Assembly: GCA_016699695.1 (NCBI GenBank)
Contig: CP065006.1
Span: forward strand, 806,001 to 870,000
DNA: 64,000 nt
Origin: Bacteroidota bacterium
Lineage (GTDB): Bacteria > Bacteroidota > Bacteroidia > Bacteroidales > UBA10428
Direction of reading: 5' to 3'
In this document: piece by piece, positions 34,187 to 42,048 of the stretch
Layout of the letters: each line of letters opens with the position of its first letter
How positions within the stretch are numbered: position 1 is the first letter of the stretch
Position numbers and translations under genes: made by a program
Notes under the pieces: generated by a model
What the model was told of the DNA's origin: nothing
Database searches by the model: none
Seen by the model: only the letters and a program-made list of their open reading frames with translations

Positions 34187-35431
34187 ATGCAAGATAACAT
34201 CGATATTGTAAACCGATTAAACACCATCGAAGAGGCTATTCAGGATATTCGAAACGGTAAACTGGTAATTGTTGTAGACGACGAGGATCGCGAAAACGAA
34301 GGCGATTTTGTAGCTGCTGCTGAACATGTAAGCCCAGAAATGGTGAACTTTATGGCCACCTATGGACGCGGACTCATCTGCTGTGCCATTCCGGAAGACC
34401 GCTGCAATGAACTTGAACTTGACCTTATGGTGCGCACCAATACTTCTTCGCATGCAACACCCTTTACTGTTTCAGTGGATTTGTTAGGTCCTGATTGCAG
34501 TACCGGAATTTCAGCAAGAGACAGGGCTAAAACTATCAATGCCCTTGTCGATCCGCATACAAAACCTCAGGACCTGGGACGGCCTGGCCACATTTTTCCG
34601 CTCAAAGCCCGCACAAGAGGTGTTTTAAGAAGAGCAGGCCATACCGAAGCTGCTGTGGACCTGGCAAGACTTGCAGGATTAAAGCCCGGTGGTGCCCTGG
34701 TAGAAATAATGAACGAAGATGGCACAATGGCCCGTATGCCTGAACTCATTGCCATCGCCAACCGCTTCGACCTTAAAATTGTAACCATTAAAAGTCTGAT
34801 CGAATATCAGCTCCGCCGGGACAGTATTATTATTAAAGGAGAGCAGGCAAAACTACCTACCGAATTTGGCAATTTTGACATCATACCCTTTATTCAAAAA
34901 TCGAATGGCCGCGAGCATGTGGCACTGGTCAAAGGTCGCTGGAACAAAGGTGATTCAGTGCTCGTAAGAGTGCATTCTTCCTGCATGACTGGCGACATCT
35001 TTGGTTCGTATCGCTGCGACTGCGGTCCACAACTACACGAAGCTATGCGTTTGATCGATGCCGAAAAACGCGGCGTAATTGTTTACCTGATGCAGGAAGG
35101 AAGAGGCATAGGTATTTTTCATAAAATCCATGCCTATAAACTTCAGGAAGAAGGACAGGATACTGTTGAAGCAAATATAAGTCTGGGGTTCGAAAGCGAC
35201 GAGCGCGATTATGGCGTAGGAGCATGCATTTTACACGAATTGGGACTAGGCAAAATAAGGCTGATTACCAACAACCCTGTAAAACGGGCCGGACTTGAAG
35301 GATATGGACTTGAAATTGTAGAAAACATACCCCTGATTATTGAGCCTAACGAACATAACAGGCGCTACCTCGAAACGAAAGAGGTAAAAATGGGGCATTC
35401 GTACAAGCTTAGCAAGCAAAACAAAAAATAG
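34187..35431 (+). CDS. ribBA: Bifunctional DHBP synthase / GTP cyclohydrolase II
   Basis: Catalyses the two entry steps of riboflavin synthesis. The 414-aa protein has RibB at 1-205 (VVDDEDRENEGDFVAAAEH acidic metal site, STGISARDRAKTI and GRPGHIFPLKARTRGVLRRAGHTEA ligand loops) and RibA at 210-414 (VRVHSSCMTGDIFGSYRCDCGPQ zinc cysteines, then LMQEGRGIGIFHKIHAYKLQ and ITNNPVKRAGLEGYGL). All key residues appear intact. TACTTTTG at 34147-34154 is a good -7 box, but the -33 element is weak, and no FMN riboswitch is visible in the leader. fmt follows 15 bp later in the same direction. Confidence 0.95.
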   Translation: MQDNIDIVNRLNTIEEAIQDIRNGKLVIVVDDEDRENEGDFVAAAEHVSPEMVNFMATYGRGLICCAIPEDRCNELELDLMVRTNTSSHATPFTVSVDLLGPDCSTGISARDRAKTINALVDPHTKPQDLGRPGHIFPLKARTRGVLRRAGHTEAAVDLARLAGLKPGGALVEIMNEDGTMARMPELIAIANRFDLKIVTIKSLIEYQLRRDSIIIKGEQAKLPTEFGNFDIIPFIQKSNGREHVALVKGRWNKGDSVLVRVHSSCMTGDIFGSYRCDCGPQLHEAMRLIDAEKRGVIVYLMQEGRGIGIFHKIHAYKLQEEGQDTVEANISLGFESDERDYGVGACILHELGLGKIRLITNNPVKRAGLEGYGLEIVENIPLIIEPNEHNRRYLETKEVKMGHSYKLSKQNKK

Positions 35432-35446
35432 TAAATCGTATTAAGA

Positions 35447-36412
35447 ATGGCAATACGTGTGGTTTTTATGGGCACCCCTGAATTTTCTGTGGCCTCGCTC
35501 AATGCCATTGTAAAAAACGGAATCACCCTGGCTGGAGTTGTAACCGCACCTGACAAACCTGCCGGTAGAGGAAAAAAGATCCAGAGCCCCGCGGTTAAGG
35601 AATATGCACTTCAGCATGGTATAGCTCCCATTCTTCAGCCCACCAACCTCAAATCGGATGAGTTTCTAAGTCAACTAAAAAATCTTAATGCCGATTTATT
35701 TGTAGTGGTGGCATTTCGCATGCTTCCCGAAATTGTGTGGACCATGCCACCTATGGGCACCATCAATCTGCATGCCTCGCTTTTACCCGATTATAGGGGC
35801 GCTGCACCCATCAACTGGGTACTTATCAATGGGGAAAAAATTACCGGTGCCACTACCTTTTTTATTCGGCACGAAATCGATACCGGTCATATCATCGATA
35901 GCTGCGAGGTGGAAATTTCAGAATCGGACAATGCAGGCAGCCTGCACGATAAATTAATGCTTTCTGGCGCTGAACTCCTGGTGAAAACCATTCGTGCTAT
36001 CGAATCTGGAACGGCAAAGGCTATTCCGCAACAAAGCCTCTCTGAAGGTTTGAACTTACACAGTGCTCCAAAAATATTTAAAGAAAATTGCCAGATCAAC
36101 TGGAACCAGCCCGCCGAAAAGGTAAATAATTTCATCCGTGGGTTAAGCCCCTACCCTGCTGCATGGACAAGATTTACAAGTACAGAAGAAGAAACTCTTG
36201 ACGTGAAGATATTTGATGCCATTGCAGATTACAATCAAGCCATTGGCGCTCCGGGCAGCATTGATTATTCGATACCTGGCCGGATTCGCATTTGTTGCAG
36301 CCAGGGAAGCATTGTGGTGCATAGCCTTCAGGTGGCAGGAAAAAACAAAATGGATGCTGCTTCTTTTCTCTTAGGGTTCCACAAAAAAGAAAAGTACTCA
36401 CTCGCTGTCTAA
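35447..36412 (+). CDS. fmt: Methionyl-tRNA formyltransferase
   Basis: Formylates initiator Met-tRNA with 10-formyl-tetrahydrofolate. The 321-aa product opens with IRVVFMGTPEFSVASLNAIV, has VTAPDKPAGRGKKIQSPAVK (tRNA acceptor loop), and carries the catalytic triad region INLHASLLPDYRGAAPINW (Asn-His, SLLPxYRG) followed by ATTFFIRHEIDTGHII with the essential aspartate. The C-terminal OB-like domain begins near residue 210 (KIFKENCQINWNQPAEKVNNF). It lies 15 bp after ribBA. Its 3' end overlaps the 3' end of the convergent glucosaminidase gene by 15 bp. Confidence 0.95.
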   Translation: MAIRVVFMGTPEFSVASLNAIVKNGITLAGVVTAPDKPAGRGKKIQSPAVKEYALQHGIAPILQPTNLKSDEFLSQLKNLNADLFVVVAFRMLPEIVWTMPPMGTINLHASLLPDYRGAAPINWVLINGEKITGATTFFIRHEIDTGHIIDSCEVEISESDNAGSLHDKLMLSGAELLVKTIRAIESGTAKAIPQQSLSEGLNLHSAPKIFKENCQINWNQPAEKVNNFIRGLSPYPAAWTRFTSTEEETLDVKIFDAIADYNQAIGAPGSIDYSIPGRIRICCSQGSIVVHSLQVAGKNKMDAASFLLGFHKKEKYSLAV

Positions 36413-37441
36413 ATCATATATAATCTTAAATTCGGTAGAATCCTGCGTCTGAAAAAGCTGAACCTTTTTCTCCGGTTCAACTTCCTCTTTAGAGATTTCA
36501 GGTCTTGCTTCCACTTTCGGTTGCGAATTCACAGTAGATTTCTTGTTGAGCAGCAAAAGTGTGCCCGGTGAAGGTTCAGTACCTTTGGGTAAGCTATTTC
36601 TTTCGCGAAGCTTTTGCTCTTTTATGGCATATTCCTGCGAGATGGTATATACTGTTTCACCTTCCTTTACCACATGACTTTTAGTATTGCCATAAGTACG
36701 ATTGCGCTTAGGTTGAAGATAGACGCGCTGACCAGCAGAAATTGAATCATTTATGCTGCATTCATTATACTTTGGCAATTGCCAGTCGAACAGTTTAAGC
36801 TCCTGAGTGAGTGAGTACCATGTGTCGCCAGAACGGGCAACGACGTATTTGACACGATTGTTGTAATGCACTTCGCGAAGTTCACCTTCGGCTAAAGAAT
36901 CCTTTGTGCCTTTTTTGCCTGGGGAAGAAAGCACCTGGGTGTCTAGCTCGTATAGCTTATTCTCTTCGATAATTGTAATAAGTGCTTTGTCGTAAGTAGG
37001 GCTTGTGGCGTAACCTGTCTTTTTTAATCCTTTTGCCCAGCCTTTGTAGTCGTCGGGGGCTAGCTCAAAGAGTTCGGAGTATCGTTTTGTAGAGGTTAAA
37101 AAATCCGAATGGTCACGATAAGATAGCTCTGCCGATTTATATTTGCGAAAGCACTCATTGCGGGCATCGTCGTTGTGTCGAATTGTGGCCCCTGTCCAAT
37201 TATGGCATTTAATTCCGAAATGATTATTTCCTTTTACCGCCAGAGAACTATTGCCATTGCCCGATTCGAGCAATCCTTGCGCCAGCGTAATACTTGCAGG
37301 TATACCAGAGCGACGCATTTCGTCCATGGCCAACTCTTTATAGGTATCGATGTATTCCTGACGGGTAATTTTCGTCCCTTTCTGCGCCTGCAGCATGGCC
37401 ACCCACATAACTCCGGCCAGCATAATTTTTAATTTCCTCAT
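36398..37441 (-). CDS. Exported N-acetylglucosaminidase with two LysM domains
   Basis: A 347-aa peptidoglycan hydrolase. It has a short signal (KLKIMLAGVMWVAMLQAQ), then a GH73-like glucosaminidase domain at 25-175: IPASITLAQGLLESGNGNSS contains the catalytic glutamate, and HFGIKCHNWTGATIRHNDDA and FRKYKSAELSYRDHSDFL complete it. Two LysM modules follow (about 200-245 and 255-300; VKYVVARSGDTWYSL and KSHVVKEGETVYTISQEY), then a charged tail. It should trim the cell wall in growth or division. The 3' ends of this gene and fmt overlap by 15 bp. Confidence 0.88.
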   Translation of the reverse strand: MRKLKIMLAGVMWVAMLQAQKGTKITRQEYIDTYKELAMDEMRRSGIPASITLAQGLLESGNGNSSLAVKGNNHFGIKCHNWTGATIRHNDDARNECFRKYKSAELSYRDHSDFLTSTKRYSELFELAPDDYKGWAKGLKKTGYATSPTYDKALITIIEENKLYELDTQVLSSPGKKGTKDSLAEGELREVHYNNRVKYVVARSGDTWYSLTQELKLFDWQLPKYNECSINDSISAGQRVYLQPKRNRTYGNTKSHVVKEGETVYTISQEYAIKEQKLRERNSLPKGTEPSPGTLLLLNKKSTVNSQPKVEARPEISKEEVEPEKKVQLFQTQDSTEFKIIYDLDSE

Positions 37442-37605
37442 GTAAAAAGATAATTCATGTTGCTTGCTAAAATAAACCTTTAAACCTGCCGGATTATTTC
37501 AATTTATCAACATCTTTTCTTTCTGGGCGAGGATTGATAGGAGTTTTTCGTTAATTGAATAGATGTAATAGAAAAGGAAACTCAAATAAGAATAATCGTT
37601 TCACC

Positions 37606-38286
37606 CTACTTAAAAAGGTTCCAAAGCTTTTCGGTGACAGGTGTGGAGGCAACCAGGTCAACTGGTTCATTTTTTACAGGATGAATAAACTCTATCCTTC
37701 GGGCATGCAAGGAAATACCTCCATCTTCATTCGAGCGATCGTCGCCATATTTCAGGTCGCCTTTAATGGGGCAACCCATACGGGCAAGCTGAGCCCTGAT
37801 CTGGTGATGCCTGCCTGTTTTCAGGTTCACTTCGAGCAAATAGTAACGGTCGGAATGTCCTATAAGGGAATAATGAAGTTCTGCCCGCTTAGAATCCTTC
37901 ACCGCTTCGTCGTAGCAATAAGATTTATTCTGCTTTTCGTTTTTCTTCATGTAACATACCAGCGTATCAGATTCTGCCGGTGGCCTATTTCGTGTAATGG
38001 CCCAATATGTTTTTTTTATACCTCCCTCACTAAACAATTTGTTAAGTCTTGCCAATGCTTTGCTGGTGCGAGCAAACAACACTACACCACTCACAGGTCT
38101 GTCGAGCCGATGCGTGACCCCCAGAAAAACTTCGCCTGGTTTATTGTATTTTTCTTTCAGATAGCTTTTAAGCCGTCTGTCCAGCGAAGCATCGCCGGTT
38201 TTATCGCCTTGAACCAGGTCGTGATTGCCTTTGTTTACAGCAATAATGTGGTTGTCTTCAAATATTATATCAAGATCGGAACTCAT
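37606..38286 (-). CDS. RluA-family pseudouridine synthase
   Basis: A 226-aa RNA-modifying enzyme. DIIFEDNHIIAVNKGNHDLV opens the catalytic domain, the catalytic aspartate lies in VTHRLDRPVSGVVLFARTSK (HRLDxxTSG-type motif, here with P-V-S-G), and TGRHHQIRAQLARMGCPIKGD and FIHPV are the later family motifs. The N-terminal S4 domain found in RluC/RluD is absent, so it resembles the short RluA/TruC-like branch. Target uridine unknown. It is followed downstream by nothing on the same strand except the glucosaminidase 165 bp away; panB lies 71 bp upstream. Confidence 0.9.
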   Translation of the reverse strand: MSSDLDIIFEDNHIIAVNKGNHDLVQGDKTGDASLDRRLKSYLKEKYNKPGEVFLGVTHRLDRPVSGVVLFARTSKALARLNKLFSEGGIKKTYWAITRNRPPAESDTLVCYMKKNEKQNKSYCYDEAVKDSKRAELHYSLIGHSDRYYLLEVNLKTGRHHQIRAQLARMGCPIKGDLKYGDDRSNEDGGISLHARRIEFIHPVKNEPVDLVASTPVTEKLWNLFK

Positions 38287-38357
38287 AAAAACAGATTAGA
38301 GCTTATTATCTTTTAGAAATAAGCCATGTAATAGAAACTCAGATGGTCTATATTAAA

Positions 38358-39173
38358 TTAGTATTGCTCGCGCTCGTTAGGAAACTCCTGATTCTTTACA
38401 TCGCGGATGTAATTCTCTACTGCTCCTAGAATCTCCTGGTGAAGGTTATGGTATCTGCGCAGAAACCTCGGAGAAAACTCCTGGGTAATTCCAAGCATGT
38501 CGTGCAAAACCAACACCTGTCCATCAACTCCCGATCCGGCACCTATGCCTATTACAGGAGTTTTAATCGACTTTGTCACTTCGGCGGCTAATTGGGCTGG
38601 AATCTTTTCCAGCACAATACCAAACACGCCAGCCTGATCGAGTAATTTAGAATCTTCTTTCAATTTAAGGGCCTCTTGCTCTTCGCGGGCACGCACCACA
38701 AAAGTTCCAAATTTATGAATGGCCTGAGGTGTAAGTCCCAGATGGCCCATTACCGGGATACCTGCCGAAAGAATTCGCTCCACCGATTCAATTATTTCTT
38801 TTCCTCCCTCTAATTTAACAGCGTGAGCACCGGTTTCTTTCATGATCCGTATGGCAGAATTCAGAGCTTCTTTGGAATTTCCCTGGTATGTACCAAAGGG
38901 TAAGTCTACAACCACAAGTGCACGCTTAACCGCCCTTACTACACCTGCCGCATGATAAATCATTTCGTTGAGGGTAATAGGAAGGGTAGTTTCGTTGCCT
39001 GCCATGACATTGGAAGCCGAATCACCTACCAGTATGATATCCACGCCGGCCTGGTCGACAATACGGGCCATGGAATAATCATAAGCTGTGAGCATGGAAA
39101 TTTTTTCACCCCGCAACTTCATCTCATAAAGTACGTGGGTAGTGATCCTTTTTACCTGGCTGTGTATCGACAT
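38358..39173 (-). CDS. panB: 3-methyl-2-oxobutanoate hydroxymethyltransferase
   Basis: First step of pantothenate synthesis: adds a hydroxymethyl group from methylene-tetrahydrofolate to alpha-ketoisovalerate. The 271-aa (beta/alpha)8 enzyme shows KISMLTAYDYSMARIVDQAG, LVGDSASNVMAGNETTLPIT (metal-binding Asp), VVDLPFGTYQ with D and P, AHAVKLEGG (Lys and Glu at the active site), PVMGHLGLTPQ, and VIGIGAGSGVDGQVLVLHDMLG near the end. All positions expected to be catalytic are present and the length is normal. The other pan genes are not in the window. Confidence 0.95.
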   Translation of the reverse strand: MSIHSQVKRITTHVLYEMKLRGEKISMLTAYDYSMARIVDQAGVDIILVGDSASNVMAGNETTLPITLNEMIYHAAGVVRAVKRALVVVDLPFGTYQGNSKEALNSAIRIMKETGAHAVKLEGGKEIIESVERILSAGIPVMGHLGLTPQAIHKFGTFVVRAREEQEALKLKEDSKLLDQAGVFGIVLEKIPAQLAAEVTKSIKTPVIGIGAGSGVDGQVLVLHDMLGITQEFSPRFLRRYHNLHQEILGAVENYIRDVKNQEFPNEREQY

Positions 39174-39503
39174 GTTGACGGATTATATTCGCTGCAAATT
39201 TGAGAAAAACTTTTAATACAGAAGCCACAACAGGATAAAAAGTAATACAGACAATTCTTTTGCCTCTATAACACTACCATCTTATCACTAGTTTATTCTG
39301 ATTTATGGGTCAAATAGTCTTTTGTAATGCGAATCGGATGTAATGAAATGAGAATAATTCTGTCTTTTTGTCACAATAAAAATTGCTTGAAACAAGGACA
39401 GATTCATTTTTGTCAGCAAAATGGATAGGAAATTCCCTTGGCATAATCATTGACTAAAGGATGCCAATCAAACGAAATATTTAGTAAAATAAAATATCGA
39501 ATC
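39174..39503. other. Divergent intergenic region between panB and dnaK
   Basis: 330 bp, AT-rich, without open frames. The only notable word is TGGCAT-N5-TTGA at 39439-39453, which resembles a sigma-54 site (see separate entry). I see no CIRCE operator (TTAGCACTC-N9-GAGTGCTAA), so HrcA control is unlikely. Confidence 0.5.
39439..39453 (+). promoter_or_regulatory. Possible sigma-54-like promoter upstream of dnaK
   Basis: TGGCAT, 5 bp, TTGA matches the -24/-12 consensus (TGGCAC-N5-TTGC) with two mismatches and the correct spacing. A transcript would start near 39464, 40 nt before the dnaK start codon. A single short match in AT-rich DNA can be chance. Confidence 0.3.
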
Positions 39504-41414
39504 ATGGGTAAAATAATTGGAATCGATTTAGGAACAACCAACAGTTGTGTATCTGTAATGGAAGGTAACGAACCTGTGGTGATTCCCAACAGCGAGGGAA
39601 AACGCACAACCCCCTCGATAGTGGCTTTTATTGAGAATGGTGAAAGAAAAGTGGGCGACCCTGCAAAACGTCAGGCTATTACAAATCCTACAAAAACCAT
39701 CTATTCTATCAAACGCTTTATGGGTGAATCCTTTACCAATTGTACAAAAGAAGTGCAAAGGGTACCCTACATTGTAGAAAAAGGCGACAACAACACCCCT
39801 CGCGTAAAAATAAACGACCGACTTTACACACCGCAGGAAATATCGGCAATGGTTCTGCAAAAGATGAAAAAAACTGCCGAAGACTATTTGGGTCAGGAAG
39901 TAACGGAAGCTGTAATTACTGTTCCTGCTTATTTTAACGACTCACAGCGTCAGGCAACCAAGGAAGCCGGAGAAATTGCCGGGCTTACTGTAAAACGTAT
40001 TATCAACGAGCCTACAGCTGCCTCGCTTGCTTATGGACTTGACAAGAAACACCACGACATGAAAATTGCCGTGTTCGATTTGGGTGGAGGAACTTTTGAT
40101 ATTTCCATTCTCGAATTGGGCGATGGTGTATTTGAAGTAAAATCGACAAACGGAGACACCCACCTTGGTGGCGACGATTTCGATCAGGTAGTTATCGACT
40201 GGCTGGCCGATGAGTTTAAAAAAGACGAAGGCATCGATCTTCGCAAAGATGCCATGGCTTTGCAGCGCTTAAAAGAAGCTGCGGAAAAAGCCAAAATCGA
40301 GCTTTCCAGCTCATCTTCTACAGAAATTAACCTACCCTATATTATGCCTGTTGATGGCATACCTAAACACCTTGTGCGTACACTAACCCGCGCAAATTTC
40401 GAACAATTGGCTGACAAATTGATCCAAGCCACCATTGAGCCTTGCAAAAAGGCCATTAAAGATGCCGGTTTATCGGTTTCCGATATAGACGAAGTAATTC
40501 TTGTGGGTGGTTCAACACGCATTCCTGCCATACAGGAAATCGTAGAGAAGTTCTTTGGTAAAAAACCTTCAAAGGGGGTGAATCCCGACGAGGTTGTCGC
40601 CATTGGTGCAGCCATTCAGGGTGGTGTGCTCACTGGAGAAGTAAAGGATGTATTGCTGCTTGATGTAACTCCTCTTTCTTTGGGAATCGAGACCATGGGG
40701 GGTGTAATGACCAAGCTCATTGAATCCAACACTACCATACCTACGAAAAAGGCTGAGACTTTTACTACTGCAGCCAACAATCAACCCTCTGTGGAGATTC
40801 ATGTGTTGCAAGGAGAACGCTCCATGGCTGCCGACAATAAAACCATCGGACGTTTTCACCTCGATGGTATTCCACCGGCACCGCGCGGAATTCCTCAGAT
40901 CGAAGTAGCTTTCGATATTGATGCCAATGGAATTCTCCATGTGTCAGCAAAGGATAAAGGTACTGGCAAAGAGCAGAGCATTCGCATCGAAGCTTCATCT
41001 GGCTTGTCGGATGACGAAATAAACCGTATGCGCCAGGAAGCCAAAGCAAACGAAGAAACTGACAAAAAAGCACGCGAACGCATTGATAAAATCAATGCCG
41101 CCGACAGCCTTATTTTCCAAACGGAAAAACAACTCACTGAATTTGGCGATAAGATACCGGCAGATAAAAAGTCGTCCATAGAAAAAGGCCTCGAACAATT
41201 GAAAGAGGCCCACAAAAAACAGGATGTTGATGCCATTGACAAAGCCACAGCCGAATTAAATACAGTTTGGCAAGCTGCCTCGCAGGACATTTACAATGCA
41301 AGTCAGCAAACGCAGAATGCACAGGCTGGTGACAATCCGCAAACCCAGCAGGCGGAAGGTCAAAAAGGAAAAGACCAGGAAGTGACCGATGTGGACTTCG
41401 AAGAAGTAAAATAA
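39504..41414 (+). CDS. dnaK: Chaperone protein DnaK (Hsp70)
   Basis: ATP-dependent chaperone of 636 aa. The ATPase domain starts GKIIGIDLGTTNSCVSVMEG (phosphate 1), has VFDLGGGTFDISILELGDG (phosphate 2), and VILVGGSTRIPAIQEIVEKF (adenosine). The linker is VLLLDVTPLSLG, followed by the substrate-binding beta domain (GGVMTKLIESNTTIPTKK) and the helical lid; the Q/A-rich tail ends in DVDFEEVK, close to the conserved EEVK end. The open frame reaches back to 39450, but ATG 39504 is the family start. dnaJ and grpE are not adjacent. A strong terminator follows at once. Confidence 0.97.
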   Translation: MGKIIGIDLGTTNSCVSVMEGNEPVVIPNSEGKRTTPSIVAFIENGERKVGDPAKRQAITNPTKTIYSIKRFMGESFTNCTKEVQRVPYIVEKGDNNTPRVKINDRLYTPQEISAMVLQKMKKTAEDYLGQEVTEAVITVPAYFNDSQRQATKEAGEIAGLTVKRIINEPTAASLAYGLDKKHHDMKIAVFDLGGGTFDISILELGDGVFEVKSTNGDTHLGGDDFDQVVIDWLADEFKKDEGIDLRKDAMALQRLKEAAEKAKIELSSSSSTEINLPYIMPVDGIPKHLVRTLTRANFEQLADKLIQATIEPCKKAIKDAGLSVSDIDEVILVGGSTRIPAIQEIVEKFFGKKPSKGVNPDEVVAIGAAIQGGVLTGEVKDVLLLDVTPLSLGIETMGGVMTKLIESNTTIPTKKAETFTTAANNQPSVEIHVLQGERSMAADNKTIGRFHLDGIPPAPRGIPQIEVAFDIDANGILHVSAKDKGTGKEQSIRIEASSGLSDDEINRMRQEAKANEETDKKARERIDKINAADSLIFQTEKQLTEFGDKIPADKKSSIEKGLEQLKEAHKKQDVDAIDKATAELNTVWQAASQDIYNASQQTQNAQAGDNPQTQQAEGQKGKDQEVTDVDFEEVK

Positions 41415-41436
41415 TAACTTGTAATTTTTAGTTATA

Positions 41437-41470
41437 GTCCCTGCCATGAAAATGTGCAGGGATTTTTTAT
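41437..41470 (+). terminator. Rho-independent terminator of dnaK
   Basis: TCCCTGC (41438-41444) pairs with GCAGGGA (41456-41462) across 11 nt, followed by T6. It begins 23 bp past the dnaK stop. Confidence 0.85.
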
Positions 41471-41584
41471 TTTCAAAGGGAAAATACTCAGTTAGTAAGT
41501 TTAGTTTCTGTCCTAAAAAGATTTCCAGGAAAATCTATTATATTCGACCCGGCTTCCAACTTGGGCTTTTTTAAAAAACCATCA

Positions 41585-41617
41585 CGGCATGCATAATTTG
41601 TGCATGCCGTTTTTTTT
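41585..41617 (+). terminator. Second strong terminator
   Basis: CGGCATGCA (41585-41593) pairs perfectly with TGCATGCCG (41601-41609) across 7 nt and is followed by T8. It is 120 bp beyond the dnaK terminator and no gene lies between, so it either backs up dnaK termination or ends a small transcript. Confidence 0.85.
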
Positions 41618-41818
41618 AATTTAAATTACTACTCTTGCAAAATACTGAAATAGTGCTTATTAGTATTTTTTTTCTAAATTAAAAATAGAGTTTTTCGATT
41701 TCTAACCATACAGATTTGCAGATTTTGGATTATCTTTAATTCAACCTTAAGCAAACAAAGTTTAACTCAACTTTCACAATCTCAAAGATTTTATACTTCA
41801 TTTTTTAATAGAGTTTAT

Positions 41819-41847
41819 AAAGTTGAAATGCAATTGACTTCAACTTT
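41819..41847. repeat. Hairpin in the leader of the 997-aa gene
   Basis: AAAGTTGAA (41819-41827) and TTCAACTTT (41839-41847) are perfectly complementary across 11 nt. Related words TTCAACCTT (41739-41747) and CTCAACTTT (41766-41774) lie upstream, so the same 9-bp element occurs about four times in 110 bp. A DNA-binding site array or RNA structure. Confidence 0.6.
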
Positions 41848-41880
41848 AAAAAGTCAAATCATAAAAAATAATCCTTATTC

Positions 41881-41900
41881 TTCATATCGAGCGATATGAA
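41881..41900. promoter_or_regulatory. Operator-like palindrome upstream of the 997-aa / PLD cassette
   Basis: TTCATATCGAGCGATATGAA has perfect 9-bp arms around a 2-bp centre. It is 148 bp upstream of ATG 42049. Length, symmetry and short centre are those of a site for a dimeric repressor or activator. No regulator gene is adjacent. Confidence 0.6.
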
Positions 41901-42048
41901 AAAGTAAGTTTTAACCTCCTCGTTCTTTGAATTCTTTTTGATATCTACCTTCTCACAAGCTACAAAAAGCTTTCGCACAAGCCAAATTCAAATCTATTAC
42001 TCAAAAAAACCACTTCAAATACTAAATAATACTTAAAACCAACCAATC

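Larger units (their letters stand above)
41415..42048. other. Long AT-rich region between dnaK and the 997-aa gene
   Basis: 634 bp without open frames. It holds, in order: the dnaK terminator (41437-41470), about 110 bp of unexplained sequence, a second strong terminator (41585-41617), two hairpins (41819-41847 and the palindrome 41881-41900), and about 150 bp of leader before ATG 42049. The 110-bp piece that lies between two terminators could be a small RNA, but no promoter is clear. Confidence 0.55.

Noticed and set aside
37555..38316. 253-codon frame on the plus strand
   Set aside because: It is antisense to the RluA-family gene, whose motifs are intact; the plus-strand text shows no family features.
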